A stretch of 64,000 nt of DNA. It comes from Setaria digitata. Lineage: Eukaryota > Nematoda > Chromadorea > Rhabditida > Setariidae. The position numbers were made by a program, and so were the translations under genes. Below the pieces are notes generated by a model, which did no database searches, was not told where the DNA came from, and was given only the letters and a program-made list of their open reading frames with translations. Where the stretch lies: positions 1 through 64,000 of the forward strand of contig RCAB01000293.1 in assembly GCA_003640385.1 (NCBI GenBank), given 5' to 3'. Of the stretch, positions 40,963 to 51,489 are shown in pieces. Numbering within the stretch: the stretch's first letter is position 1; every line of letters starts with the position of its first letter.

Positions 40963-42763
40963 TCAATTAAATGTATTTCTTTCGACCTTGCTATCATATC
41001 AGTAATTATTGCAACTTGAAATTGAAATTTCAATGTAATAATATAAAGTTGTGTTTTTTTTTTTTCAAAATTAATATTGCAGAAAAAATATATTCATAAA
41101 TGATAAAATGTATGTGATTATTACCAAGAAATTATCACAATTTCACGACGAGTTTCAGCTCTACTATTTCAGATTACTTCAATTCATGTATCAATATTTA
41201 CTGAATTCTGAGCCAGCTAAATTTTTAACGAAATTTTGAGCATCAGTAGTTGAAATTCAAAAATATTTTTTTTTGGCGTCATTCTTGGTGCTGATAGATA
41301 TTTTAATAACATTTAGCATATGAGAGAATATCTTGGCAAATCTGGTCAGCATATTTTCTTAATCGAGAAATGGCATTTCTGGATAGAGTTAAGTGAAAAC
41401 AAGAAGTGAAACATTTGAGTTAAAATAATACTCAATAACAGGTAACTGAACGAATAATTATGATAGCGATAATATACAATGATCATTATCAAAAGTTGGT
41501 ACCAATTTTGCGCTAAGCGTTTCGCTGCATGAATTACGTTACATTTATTACTGCAGTAAATTCGAGTAAAAATCCGGTATAATAATATGGTTAGTATACT
41601 GTACTACGTTGGAGATCATCAATATACTACTGTAGCACATACTCTACTGCTGCACACATTAGATTATCTTTTGTACAGAAAGTTTATACGATTATGCTAA
41701 ATAATGCAAGTTAATATTTTTCAAAATCAGCAAAATTAGTACACAAATATATCACCGTATCACATCACGCAACACTACACACTGTTACAGTAGCATTTGA
41801 TGTAGCTGGTCCACATTCTACAGGAGGCAAAGTTTTCATGCTACCACCGTCATAGTAACATAGGACTACGCTTCACCACGTGGTTTATCTCGGTGTTTGA
41901 AACCGTTTTCCGGAAATGATTGCATGGTCGGGCGAGTTTGACTTTTGTTCTTTGGTTAACTGTTTAATTAGCTTCTTAATTCCGAAGTACTAATATTTAT
42001 GTGTATTTTTTCTTCTAACTTTATTCTTATGTCAGCATGCTTATTTATGATGTTAAATGTTAAAAATTCTTGTACAGTTTAAAAGTTAGATTTATTTTCA
42101 TTCCGTACATGTAGTCCATTAATAGGATGAATATTTGAATTTTTTAAGTTCTAAATTAAAAAATTTTTTCTTTCGAGTTAAGAATTGAAATTATTATTAC
42201 AGTGATTATTGTTGATAGACTTTACTAGCTTCACAAATATTTCTTCATTTTTTCTCGCCAATCAAAAACATGCTATTTGACGGATTGTAAGCTTTGCCTT
42301 TTATCATGTTTCTGCCCAGTATTATTCATGAACTTTTTACGAAAATCATTTGTTATTTTAGTAGTGTGTTTATATATATGTATATATATATATATATATT
42401 CCTTGATCGTTATATATATATACACATATATATATATAAGGAAAGTAGAGTTCGGTATTGATTGAATGAAAAAGTAATACAGTTCATAAATAGTCTTTTT
42501 TCTGTGCTTCCATCATGTCAGTTAAATCCTTGTGCAGTTTTATATGCAAATGATGTTGGTAATAATATCCCCGAAAGAATCGAATTCAGCATTATTAAAT
42601 GCCAGCAGTTCATCATCTATTAATTTTATCTACGAAAAAAAAAAAAATAACTGATGTTAATCATCTGGAAATGATAATGGTGAAAAAATTATTGCTTAAT
42701 TGATTGGTCTATGTGGCACGATCTTCTCATTGTGAATTTCATAATTTACTGTTAAAGATTAAG
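40963..42763. other. Spacer between cytochrome b561 and ING genes
   Basis: AT-rich DNA with the downstream region of the DOMON gene and the upstream region of the ING gene. A TA-rich block lies at 42371-42440. No exon or RNA gene can be supported. Confidence 0.5.
42371..42440. repeat. TA-rich simple repeat
   Basis: Runs of alternating TA with a few interruptions, able to fold back on themselves. It lies about 320 bases upstream of the ING start codon. Confidence 0.85.
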
Positions 42764-44881
42764 ATGTCATTAATGTTGGACCATTATTTGGATAATTTAT
42801 CTACGCTTCCCCGTGATTTGGCCAAGAATTTGCAAGGGATCCGAAAGTATGACATGGAATGCCATAGACGATCAGCTGAAATTGATCGAAAATTAAAGGC
42901 ATTTGTGAAATCTCACCAAAAAATGCCAAAGAATGCATCAGTTTCTTTTAATAAAGAAATTATGGCAAGTTTTTTTTTTTTTTTTTTTTTTTTATTTCCT
43001 CGACTCGTGCAAGCCCAGATGAATTTAACACATTATTGTATTCGTGATATTTTCCGAATGACCTCAGCCAATAAACGAATGCTGTTTGAAACTATCTTGT
43101 TAATGTTTCAGATCGGTTTCTTTATCTCCTGCATAAGCTCTTAGTTGAGTAATTTCATTATCGGGATTTATATTTTGTAGTTTTATACTTATCATCGAGG
43201 AATTTTCTCACGATTTTTCATATTTATAAATATCAGTAACATAAAGCTTGTGGCGAATCGAATTGTAGCAAATTCTTATGAATTATTTTAATTATTATTT
43301 TATTAATTTCTTCAAAATCGTCTTCATTATATATCCAGTGATTATCAATACAAACGATTTCAAAATTCTTCTGCAGCTTTTCCAGTGACAGCTTCTGTCA
43401 ATTACAGGAATAAAAGCTTATTTCCAAACTTTATGTTTAACTTTTCATTGTTTACAGCAACCATTTATAATACTGCAGAATTCTTAAGTATCAGTTTTTT
43501 AGACGTTATTTGCGGAAATTGAACGTTTATCCAATGAAAAGATCCGTTTAGCATCGGATACTTACGAACTTGTCGACAAGCATATTCGACGTTTGGATAA
43601 TGATTCCGTGAAACTTCAGGCTACTATACGGCAAAAGTATTTGGACGCAGCCGCAGCAGCAGTTGCGGCAAAGGCCAGTAAAAATGGTGGTAAATATTAG
43701 AATTTCTGTTGTATGTTAATGTAAATCAAAGGATATATTATATATATATATATCTGTGGGTCATTTGTATGATTGATCGAAATTTCTGTGCTCAAATCTT
43801 TACATTCACATCTGACAGGCTTATCTTCGCTCTTGTTTTTGCCAAAGGGTTTCTTGCGGTTAAATAATTCATAGCGTCGCCTATCTCAGTGCTTTTTTGC
43901 CTTCATTAATGAATCCATTTCAATCACATTTTATCAGTGTTAACGAAATAAAGTAGAATTTCGTTTGGTTCCGTTGTATAGTTTGTAGTGCTAGATTTGG
44001 CAAAAAGGAGCAACGAAATCTTAATATCTTGTCTAAAAGGGAAGTTGCAAAGAGACTCAAGATTTTTCGTTGTAAAATCCAGTATAAATTCAGATGAAAT
44101 ATTTGATCGGAAACGAAAGAATGTTGTTGGTCGTAAGGATAAGAAGAAATTAAAAGAGGATAATTGGATTCAGAAAAATACAGGTATGTGGCAAAGCGTA
44201 CTAGTACAATCGGGAAGGATCCAATTGTTGTTTTTCTCGATGTTTCATTACTGATCTCATGCTACCTTTCCATATCCCACTTCGCGAAAGAAACTTCATT
44301 AGAAAGTTGTTTTTTTTCCGAAATTTTGCCTTTCCTCTTTTTTATTTTTATTTTTAAAGCATGGGATGGATCAGCGGAGTGTATATCCCTTTGATTCAAA
44401 ATTTTCACTAGTTTCTTATTGACAAGTAGTCTTTCTATCTTGGTCACCAAAGGTCAGATATATGGAGTGGAAATATAACGAATGTTGAATGTCGCTGCTT
44501 CTTTTCAGCTTCTGCTTCTGCGCCATTCCAGCCGTTCCTGGATGCACCGTCAGTGATGGAAATGCCTGTTGATCCAAACGAACCGACTTACTGCATTTGC
44601 CATCAGGTCATAATCAAAAGGAAAAACAAAGCATTTTATAAAAAATCATATTCCTTACTTTTGTCCCATTATTGCATTTTAGAGTTCTTGCAAAAGAAAA
44701 AGAAATGGTTATACTGCAGGTTTCACACGGTCAAATGATAATGTGTGACAACAAACAGTGTCCAATCGAATGGTTCCACTTCCAGTGCGTTGGTCTGACG
44801 GAAGCACCAAAGGGGAAATGGTACTGTGAACGTTGTAATGAACAGCGGAAGAAAAAGAATAGTACAGGAGCTAATAAGTAA
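42764..44881 (+). CDS. Inhibitor of growth (ING4/5-type) PHD-finger protein
   Basis: Exons: 42764-42964, 43503-43689, 43989-44183, 44509-44606, 44720-44881; product 280 residues. The N-terminal ING domain starts [16 protein letters not shown] and continues with [15 protein letters not shown], close to ING4/5. A basic stretch ([15 protein letters not shown]) is a likely nuclear signal. The C-terminal PHD finger has all C4HC3 ligands: YCICHQ, MCDNKQC, WFHFQC and WYCERC, preceded by [16 protein letters not shown] fingers read H3K4me3 and bring histone acetyltransferase complexes to chromatin. The first intron must begin GC: a GT donor four bases later (42969) puts the next exon out of frame with an early stop, while ATG|GCAAGT keeps frame and alignment. 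The product is about 30 residues longer than human ING4, mainly in the linker. Confidence 0.93.
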
Positions 44882-45661
44882 TATGTGTCAGCTTTTAATT
44901 AATTCATGGCCTCTATTCGGTGTGAAACTTGTTTTTCACTTTAGCATAGCCTTTTATGTCTTATATAACACTTGCCTAAGATCTTAGATCACCTGTAGAT
45001 GACACTGCGACAGTCGTTTTGAAAGGCTTCTCGAATGTTATTCTTGGTCTTTCATAATCACTTGATTTGATGTCATATTTACGCGTGCAAGTTCGCATTA
45101 TGGATGCGATCATGTCAGCAATTCGTTTCTGTACATTTTGTTTCTAGCAACATATTATGTTTCAGTTCTTTTTATGTGTATCTTCCCTATATCGCGCATT
45201 TTTTGGTTACTTGTAAATGATGCTTCGATCTCAGAATGAAAGTTGTACCTCAAAACTTACGGCAAAGCAAAAACAATGTCTGTAATGGAATATGCCATAA
45301 GCTTTGCCTCAATTGGAAGTTATGTGAATCCATATGATAGAAGTAGTAGGAACCAACAATGGATCCAGTTAAAGGTGGACTGCATTTTGATAAATGACTT
45401 TTACATTACGAATGAAAGAATGGTTTTACAGCGTTAATTTCATGAAAAGATAGATCAATTAATCTGTGAACTTCAACGAGCATAAAGAAATGGAAGTGGT
45501 ATTAGTAAGGTTGTTAAAAAAAAAAAAAAAAAATGTATTTGAGATTAATGTTGTACATATGAACAAATTAATGAAATGATGAAGAAAATTGGCAAATTTC
45601 TGAGAAGTTTCCTGATCTTTCATCGTCGTCCATATATAACATCTGATGAATGAATGCCTGT
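44882..45661. other. Convergent spacer between ING and MEMO1 genes
   Basis: About 780 bases between two stop codons facing each other, holding both 3' UTRs. A 64-codon frame at 45243-45437 has no family signature and probably lies in 3' UTR. No other element is evident. Confidence 0.5.
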
Positions 45662-48600
45662 TTATTTTTGTGGATTAATGAAAAGGGCACCCGCAGCATA
45701 TGAAACGGATGAATCGTGAAGGCTACGGCTCTGCAATTATAATACTATCCTGTCCTGCTTAAATTTTGTGTTTTATAGAATCACTGAATCCAAATTTAGC
45801 AGAGAAAAAACAGGCCCCGTGTATAGTAAACATTTTTTTGCATCTTATAATCCAGGTTATAGCTGAGCAACACTAATTCGGATTTAGATGAACCCTCTAC
45901 CTTTTGTGAGATAATATTTTTGCTTTTCTACGTGAAACTACTTTTGTGATGGTTGGTCCTCTTCATAGGCTTCAAAACATTGCCTAAATAGTGGATAAAG
46001 GTATACTAAATGTGCAACGAAATGTATTTAATTAAACTCATCGTAGAGTTTTAAAAGAAAAATCTAAAATCAGCACATGTTTTGTAAGACCTCACTTGTC
46101 ACCTCCCACTGGAGAATCAAGTGTTTAAGCAATCCACAGAGGTGTAAACAACTTGATGCACGCGGTTTGTATGCAGCCTTAAAAGTCCTTCCATTCATAT
46201 CTTCCCCCAAAAAACGAATACCTGATTAGACTGCGCATATTTCAGAAACACAAATTCCGCTAGGTGGCTATTCATTTGGCGGAAATATTCCGCTGCCTGG
46301 AAACAATGAAATATCCAAATCATATTACGGAAATAATTTTTGTCAGGTAATTAAGCAGCAGAACAACTTATATCATGCTGCAAAATTTGTGACGGGATAT
46401 TTAAAAAGCCAAAAGGGATCTTTTTTTTTTTTTGAAGAATGCTAATCTACATCCTCCCATTTTTCATTTTAAACAACCATTATTCGTCAGATTACATTTT
46501 AACTCCTGGATAACAGCTGTAGGAAAATATTATAATTACATAGAGAATGACGCTTATAGGATTTCTACCACATATTGTATTCTGTGTCCTTTTCAAATAT
46601 TCCCCAAAGGTAGCAGGATTAAGACTAGAAATTGCATCCATTCCCTGAAAAAAACAACTAAGCAACCATTAATATACGCAGACATTTTAATTACGCTTCA
46701 GTAACGGATTCGAAACACTAATTTACAACCATGTACACAACAATTTTCTTTCTTTCTGACCCACTCTTTTTTAAAAAAATAGAAAGTTAATTTCTCTAGC
46801 ATGAATTTTAAAAAGAAAGCATAACCTGTTTATCCATTGCAGCAATCTGCTCATATATTGGTAGACCGGTACTGCTGTCATGTGGCATAAAATGGAATCG
46901 GCTTCCTTAAAGACATTTCCAAAGTAATTCTCCCATAATTTGATTTGAACATTTAAAGCACATTATTATTTACATCTAAAGTATAAAGGAAAACAATTAC
47001 TCAAAAATTCTTATACCCCAATGGCAAAAGTCGGAACTGACGACAAACACTATCTTCGGATCAGACAGATATTTGCTAAATATTTTTCCATAAGTTGCTT
47101 GTTTTGAAGGTGAAAGTGATCCTACCAATACTGGCACAATACTGTAGCTGTTCGTCGATTGTCTGCAAGAAGAAATTTGACTGTTGACCACTGAAATGTC
47201 ACTGTTTCTGTTTTAGGAATAAATTTAGTTTCATAAATCAAAGAAATATACTTTTCCATAATTTTCGCTATGTAAGGTAGCTGCATTTCGATGCTATGTT
47301 CTGCTTCTTCACTTCGTAAATCCATCAAAGAAAACGCCCCAGTTTCTTTCAGTTCCACATTTGCTGCAAAATTCACGACACTCGAACGTAAAGCGTGAAT
47401 AATTCTATTAATAACTGATAACGTCGCATTATGCAATTACCAAAAGACACTAAAACTATACCTACCTAAATTTAGCACAGCCACAACAATCGACTGACAT
47501 TTCTTAGTTTATCTGTTGAAATTTCCAACTGCCACTATCACACATTCATCTATCAGAACGCTTAATCATTCTATGTATGGTTTCAGTCGGCAATAACTCG
47601 ATAATAATTGTTAGTTAGGTAAAAGAATGTACTAACCAAAAAGAATTTACTATCCTTCATCACCATAAAAATATATATAAGTCCCACTAAATGAAACTAT
47701 CAGAAAAATACTTCTCTCATCAATCTGAAGATCGCCTATAGGTGTGCGATAACGCGAACAGGTTGACAATGCACAAGTATCCAGCGACATCACGTGAGAT
47801 GGTCCCAGTACAAATATGATGCTACTATAACAGATATGGAATATCTTATTAATGTCTCACATGGATTCCAGAAAAGAGGTTTATGAAAAAGCAACTAAAT
47901 CTTTTTCACAAAAGCTTATTATCAATTTAGAAGATCCCAATTACCAGCTAATTTTTCCTTCCATTCAATTATTTCGTTGTAAAATTATTTGCAAAAACAT
48001 TTGTAATTTTCTAAAAACTTCGTAGTACTGTAATGTAAATCATTCCAAATTTATAGGTATGCCAATAAAAATCCAAAACTTGTTATAAATTAAGGTATCA
48101 ATCACACGATCTTGTTAACAGTAACAACCTTCAATTTGTAAAGATCGATCAAACAAACGAAAAACTTGCTGGTATGGTCGAATTTTCACTTACACAGTTT
48201 CAGGAATAATTTGTTTGAAGGCAAAAGCTGCAACCCTGCCACTATATGAATAACCAGCGTGTCTGAAACAGAGCATCAAATGTCGAGACACATTTGAAAA
48301 TGAAGTGAACTACGAACTATTTATGTATGCTGCCAAGTTCCATTCCTGAAACTTTATCTCTTCTCTTCGCTTCTTGTTAATAATTAAGTTTTTACACCAA
48401 AGAAGATGCGACAAAAAACAAAGGAAAAGAGATGTTAAGATTTGAATTTACTGCTATTAGTCCATCCTGGTGTTATCCATTGGTTAGTAAAATTTTGCCT
48501 AGTTCTTCTAACAGAGCCTAAATTGACCAATTTAAGACGTTTCCAAAAACTAATAAGTAGTGATCTTACGGCGAAATAATTGCACGCGCTGACTGAGCAT

Positions 48601-48912
48601 GACGTGATCCGGCAGCGCCAAGCCATTCGGTGAGCTCACGGTGTAATTCTCTTGGATCGTCCGTGTACCTAAGAAAAAGTAAAAATAATGCTATTAATTA
48701 ATAAAATTAGCTTCTTTAGCTTCAATAATTTCACCTTTCAATGGTGCCATTGAGGTATAACACATTTGAAACGATACATTTCACATAATTTCACCTCACG
48801 ACTACCTATTCCATTTCGGAAAGTCACAAGACGGACAATCACAACAAAAATAAAAAGCAAACCAAGATCCAGCGTGAGAAGCGTTTCTTACGGAACAACC
48901 AGTGGAAGCCAT
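45662..48912 (-). CDS. MEMO1: MEMO1 family protein
   Basis: Exons in transcript order: 48863-48912, 48570-48668, 48194-48262, 47712-47824, 47252-47363, 47017-47162, 46826-46905, 46540-46644, 46222-46296, 45662-45730. Every join keeps frame; 305 residues (human 297). The conserved pocket is intact: SPHAGY (His51), GPSHVMS (His83), SSDFCHWG (His195) and NTICGR (Cys248). [12 protein letters not shown] and [11 protein letters not shown] also match. MEMO proteins resemble class III dioxygenases and act in receptor-linked cytoskeletal and redox signalling; copper or iron binding has been reported. In worms MEMO-1 is linked to NADPH-oxidase control. The start is the ATG followed by [12 protein letters not shown], with an acceptor ACAG at 48957-48960 that could take a spliced leader. 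The gene converges with ING and diverges from the acidic ORF at 49396. Confidence 0.95.
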
Positions 48913-49395
48913 TACTTCGGCAAGATATTTCTCGGCGTATCAGAAAAATGATAGACCTGTAATGAAACATAGATAAGTTAGCAATGAAATGGGCAAGAAT
49001 TCCAGATACTGCTGATGGAACAAACACATGTTGCCAAATATTCTTGAGCAAATGAACTGATAATGTAATAAAACACTATTATTTCAACCAGTCTTCTTCC
49101 ACTTCTTAATTAATCTAATTGATTAACCTTTCCAGGTAGTCTGAGCTTAATGAGAAGCCTTGGAGACAATCCAATAAACTGACCAATCGAATAACACCCA
49201 AATAATGCAACGAAATGGTGTAGCATAGAAATTGTGTTAGAGAAGTGGCAGCTAATGAAATAGTGCGATGCAGACGACATGAGGTTAAAACACAGATGGT
49301 CAGAGAGCATTGGAGGGAACTTTTAGTGCTTTTTGCCAGATAGTTGAGATTCCTGATGTTTGGCTTCAGAAGGCTAAACTTAAACTGCTGATCTG

Positions 49396-50355
49396 ATGAT
49401 GTTTGTGGTAGGAACGGATGAGATTATGACTGGAAAAGGTCAAGTTATGGGATGGGAAAGGTCATGTGGTGATGGTGATGAAGGATCTGAGGAAGATGAA
49501 AAAATGGCGCCGAAAGATGGATTCATAGAAGAAGAGAAGGGTGCTACAGCGTTATCAGGTAATAATATGGTGGTGACGAATGAGAGGATGACTTCGGAGG
49601 ATGAGGTTATGTTCTCGGTCGATGTGGCGATGATATCGGTAGATGAGAATATGGAATCGGTGGTACTGGGTGGTGATAAGAGATTAGGAAGGATGGCGAA
49701 TGGAGAAGTCATTCTATCAGTGGGTAGTGATATGATGCCAATGAATGAAGAAGTGATATCAATGGATGAGACTATGTTATCAGTAGAAGAATCCGTGATA
49801 TCAGCGGATGAAGCCATGGGATTAATGGAAGAGGTATCGACAGCAGAAGTTAGGCCTGTAACTCCACTTGATGAAGCTATGACATCAGTGGATAGTGATG
49901 TGATGCCGATGGATGAGGGTATGTTGTCAGTTGATGAAGCCATGTTATCAGTAGATGAGATCGTGATATCAGCAGATAACTTGATGGGAACAGCAGAAGA
50001 ATCAGAAGATGAGGCGATGGAAGTGAAAGATGAATCTATGAAATCAAAAGAAGAATCTATGGAAACAAGAGATGGATCTATGGATTCAAAAGAGGAACTC
50101 ATGGAAGTGAAAGACCTATCTACGGATGCAAAAAAGGATGTTGTGGCACTAAACCAGCCATCGAATGAAGTAGAAGATGAATCAATGTTATCAGCAAGTG
50201 ATGATATGATGCCATTAGACGTAGACGTAGTAATGATATCAGTGGAGGAAAATATAGAAGGAGACGATGACTTTATGGATGTAGTACTCTTGCCGAAAGA
50301 TGAAACCATGATGACTGTGGACAAAACAAAGAAACTAGTGCCGGACAGGAATTAG
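49396..50355 (+). CDS. Intronless acidic heptad-repeat protein, unknown
   Basis: A 319-codon frame with no introns, unlike every neighbour. After about 70 irregular residues it is built from a degenerate seven-residue unit, roughly [AS]-M-[LIE]-S-[VK]-[DE]-E, clear in GMLSVDEAMLSVDE, IVISADN, SMKSKEE, SMETRDG and SMDSKEE. Met, Glu, Asp, Ser and Val dominate; there are almost no aromatic residues, no signal peptide and no membrane segment. Regular spacing of Met/Leu/Val could allow an amphipathic helix or coiled coil, but this is inference. The opposite strand of the same interval is also open for 294 codons (50324-49440, Ser/Thr/Ile-rich), so coding strand is not proven. A TTCAG acceptor about 25 bases upstream could take a spliced leader. 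I do not recognise the family. Confidence 0.5.
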   Translation: MMFVVGTDEIMTGKGQVMGWERSCGDGDEGSEEDEKMAPKDGFIEEEKGATALSGNNMVVTNERMTSEDEVMFSVDVAMISVDENMESVVLGGDKRLGRMANGEVILSVGSDMMPMNEEVISMDETMLSVEESVISADEAMGLMEEVSTAEVRPVTPLDEAMTSVDSDVMPMDEGMLSVDEAMLSVDEIVISADNLMGTAEESEDEAMEVKDESMKSKEESMETRDGSMDSKEELMEVKDLSTDAKKDVVALNQPSNEVEDESMLSASDDMMPLDVDVVMISVEENIEGDDDFMDVVLLPKDETMMTVDKTKKLVPDRN

Positions 50356-50370
50356 TGTCTCGAAAATGCT

Positions 50371-50402
50371 GAGGTGCTCGATAAGCTGCAGTACAGCACC
50401 TC
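50371..50402 (+). other. Perfect 8-bp hairpin just after the heptad-repeat ORF
   Basis: GAGGTGCT at 50371-50378 and AGCACCTC at 50395-50402 are exact inverted complements around a 16-base loop, starting 15 bases past the stop codon. In RNA it would form a GC-rich stem-loop, unusual in this AT-rich sequence. Function unknown. Confidence 0.6.
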
Positions 50403-51489
50403 CCGATCAAATTTAATTAAACTTCCTTATTTTCAAGGATAGCGATTGGAAGCTCATCTTGGAACAGAGCTCGAAGTTGATTTATGAGCCAAATCATTCG
50501 CTCCGGTCATCATAATTCTCGAAGCAAATGATTCGTATACTTCTCAATGAATGTTTTGTCTTTCTGGATTTCTCGGTCTACTTCCAGTCAAGTGATATGG
50601 CTAACATATATAAGGAAAATCATTGCTACCTACTAATGGTATTGCTGTCAGATCATCCCTTCGGTTTTGTGGATCGAGGTGCTACTGAAAGGTCATTTTC
50701 AATACAATTCAATTTATTTTTTATTTTTTCAACTTCCAATTCATCCCCTCTTTTCCGTCCTCCTCTCTCATCTTCATCCGTTTATCCTTTCCCTTAAAAC
50801 TACTTTTATAAATTGGCATAGCTAGTTTTGACTATTAGTAACCCAGTGCAAGATGAATGGAAATCATTTGTGTACATAAGGGAGAATGGTAAATATCAAA
50901 ATGTGGAAAATGAATGTTGAAAATTTGAAAAACTGGAAATTTAAAGTGAATTCATTTCACTTACTAGTAGCACAGGAATATATGGGCCGGCGGATGAAGA
51001 AAAGAGTGAAATTGGAGGAGGGATGGAATGATTCAATAAATTGATATGAGAATTTAATTTTCTCGAGACTCTGCAGCATTTTTTGTCCTAACAGTCTGCT
51101 CTTAGTTATGAATTTATTTTAATTAATATACGCATTTTATTTAAAAAGAAAAAATTAAATTGTTTTAGTATCATTTTTTTCTTCTTTTTTTTGCAAATAA
51201 TTTTTTCCTCAATAATTTATTAATGCAATAAACACACTGATATAAACAATATCCATACATTTATTATCGATTATGCAATTTACATTTTATTGCGCAATAA
51301 TTTCCTTAAATATAGCATTGTTGCTCCATCACTTTAATTAGTAATCTTTTCTTTTTCTTTCTGACAGATTGATCACGAAGAAAAGGAACTTATGGATTAC
51401 TTTTGCTTTCTTATCTTGTTTACATTTCATAATTGCTTCCTAATTGGTTATATCAATAGTTTGGGATTTGGACTAAACAAAGAACAATA
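50403..51489. other. Spacer before the cystine-rich ligand gene
   Basis: Non-coding so far as can be seen. It holds the probable 3' UTR of the heptad-repeat ORF and the 5' region of the next gene. An acceptor-like TTTCTTTCTGACAG ends at 51367, some 120 bases before the next ATG. Confidence 0.45.

Noticed and set aside
43000..43144. Continuation of the first ING frame through the T run
   Set aside because: It reads through a poly-Phe stretch into sequence unlike any ING protein; this is intron.
46238..46350. Apparent plus-strand exon with Gly/Ser-rich reading ([20 protein letters not shown])
   Set aside because: The minus strand of the same bases encodes MEMO1 exon 9 ([10 protein letters not shown]) with correct splice sites and family alignment.
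46461..46540. Extra MEMO1 exon reading AVIQELK directly after a 23-base intron
   Set aside because: The intron would be far too short and the phase is wrong; using the donor at 46539 and exon 9 at 46296 restores the full family alignment.
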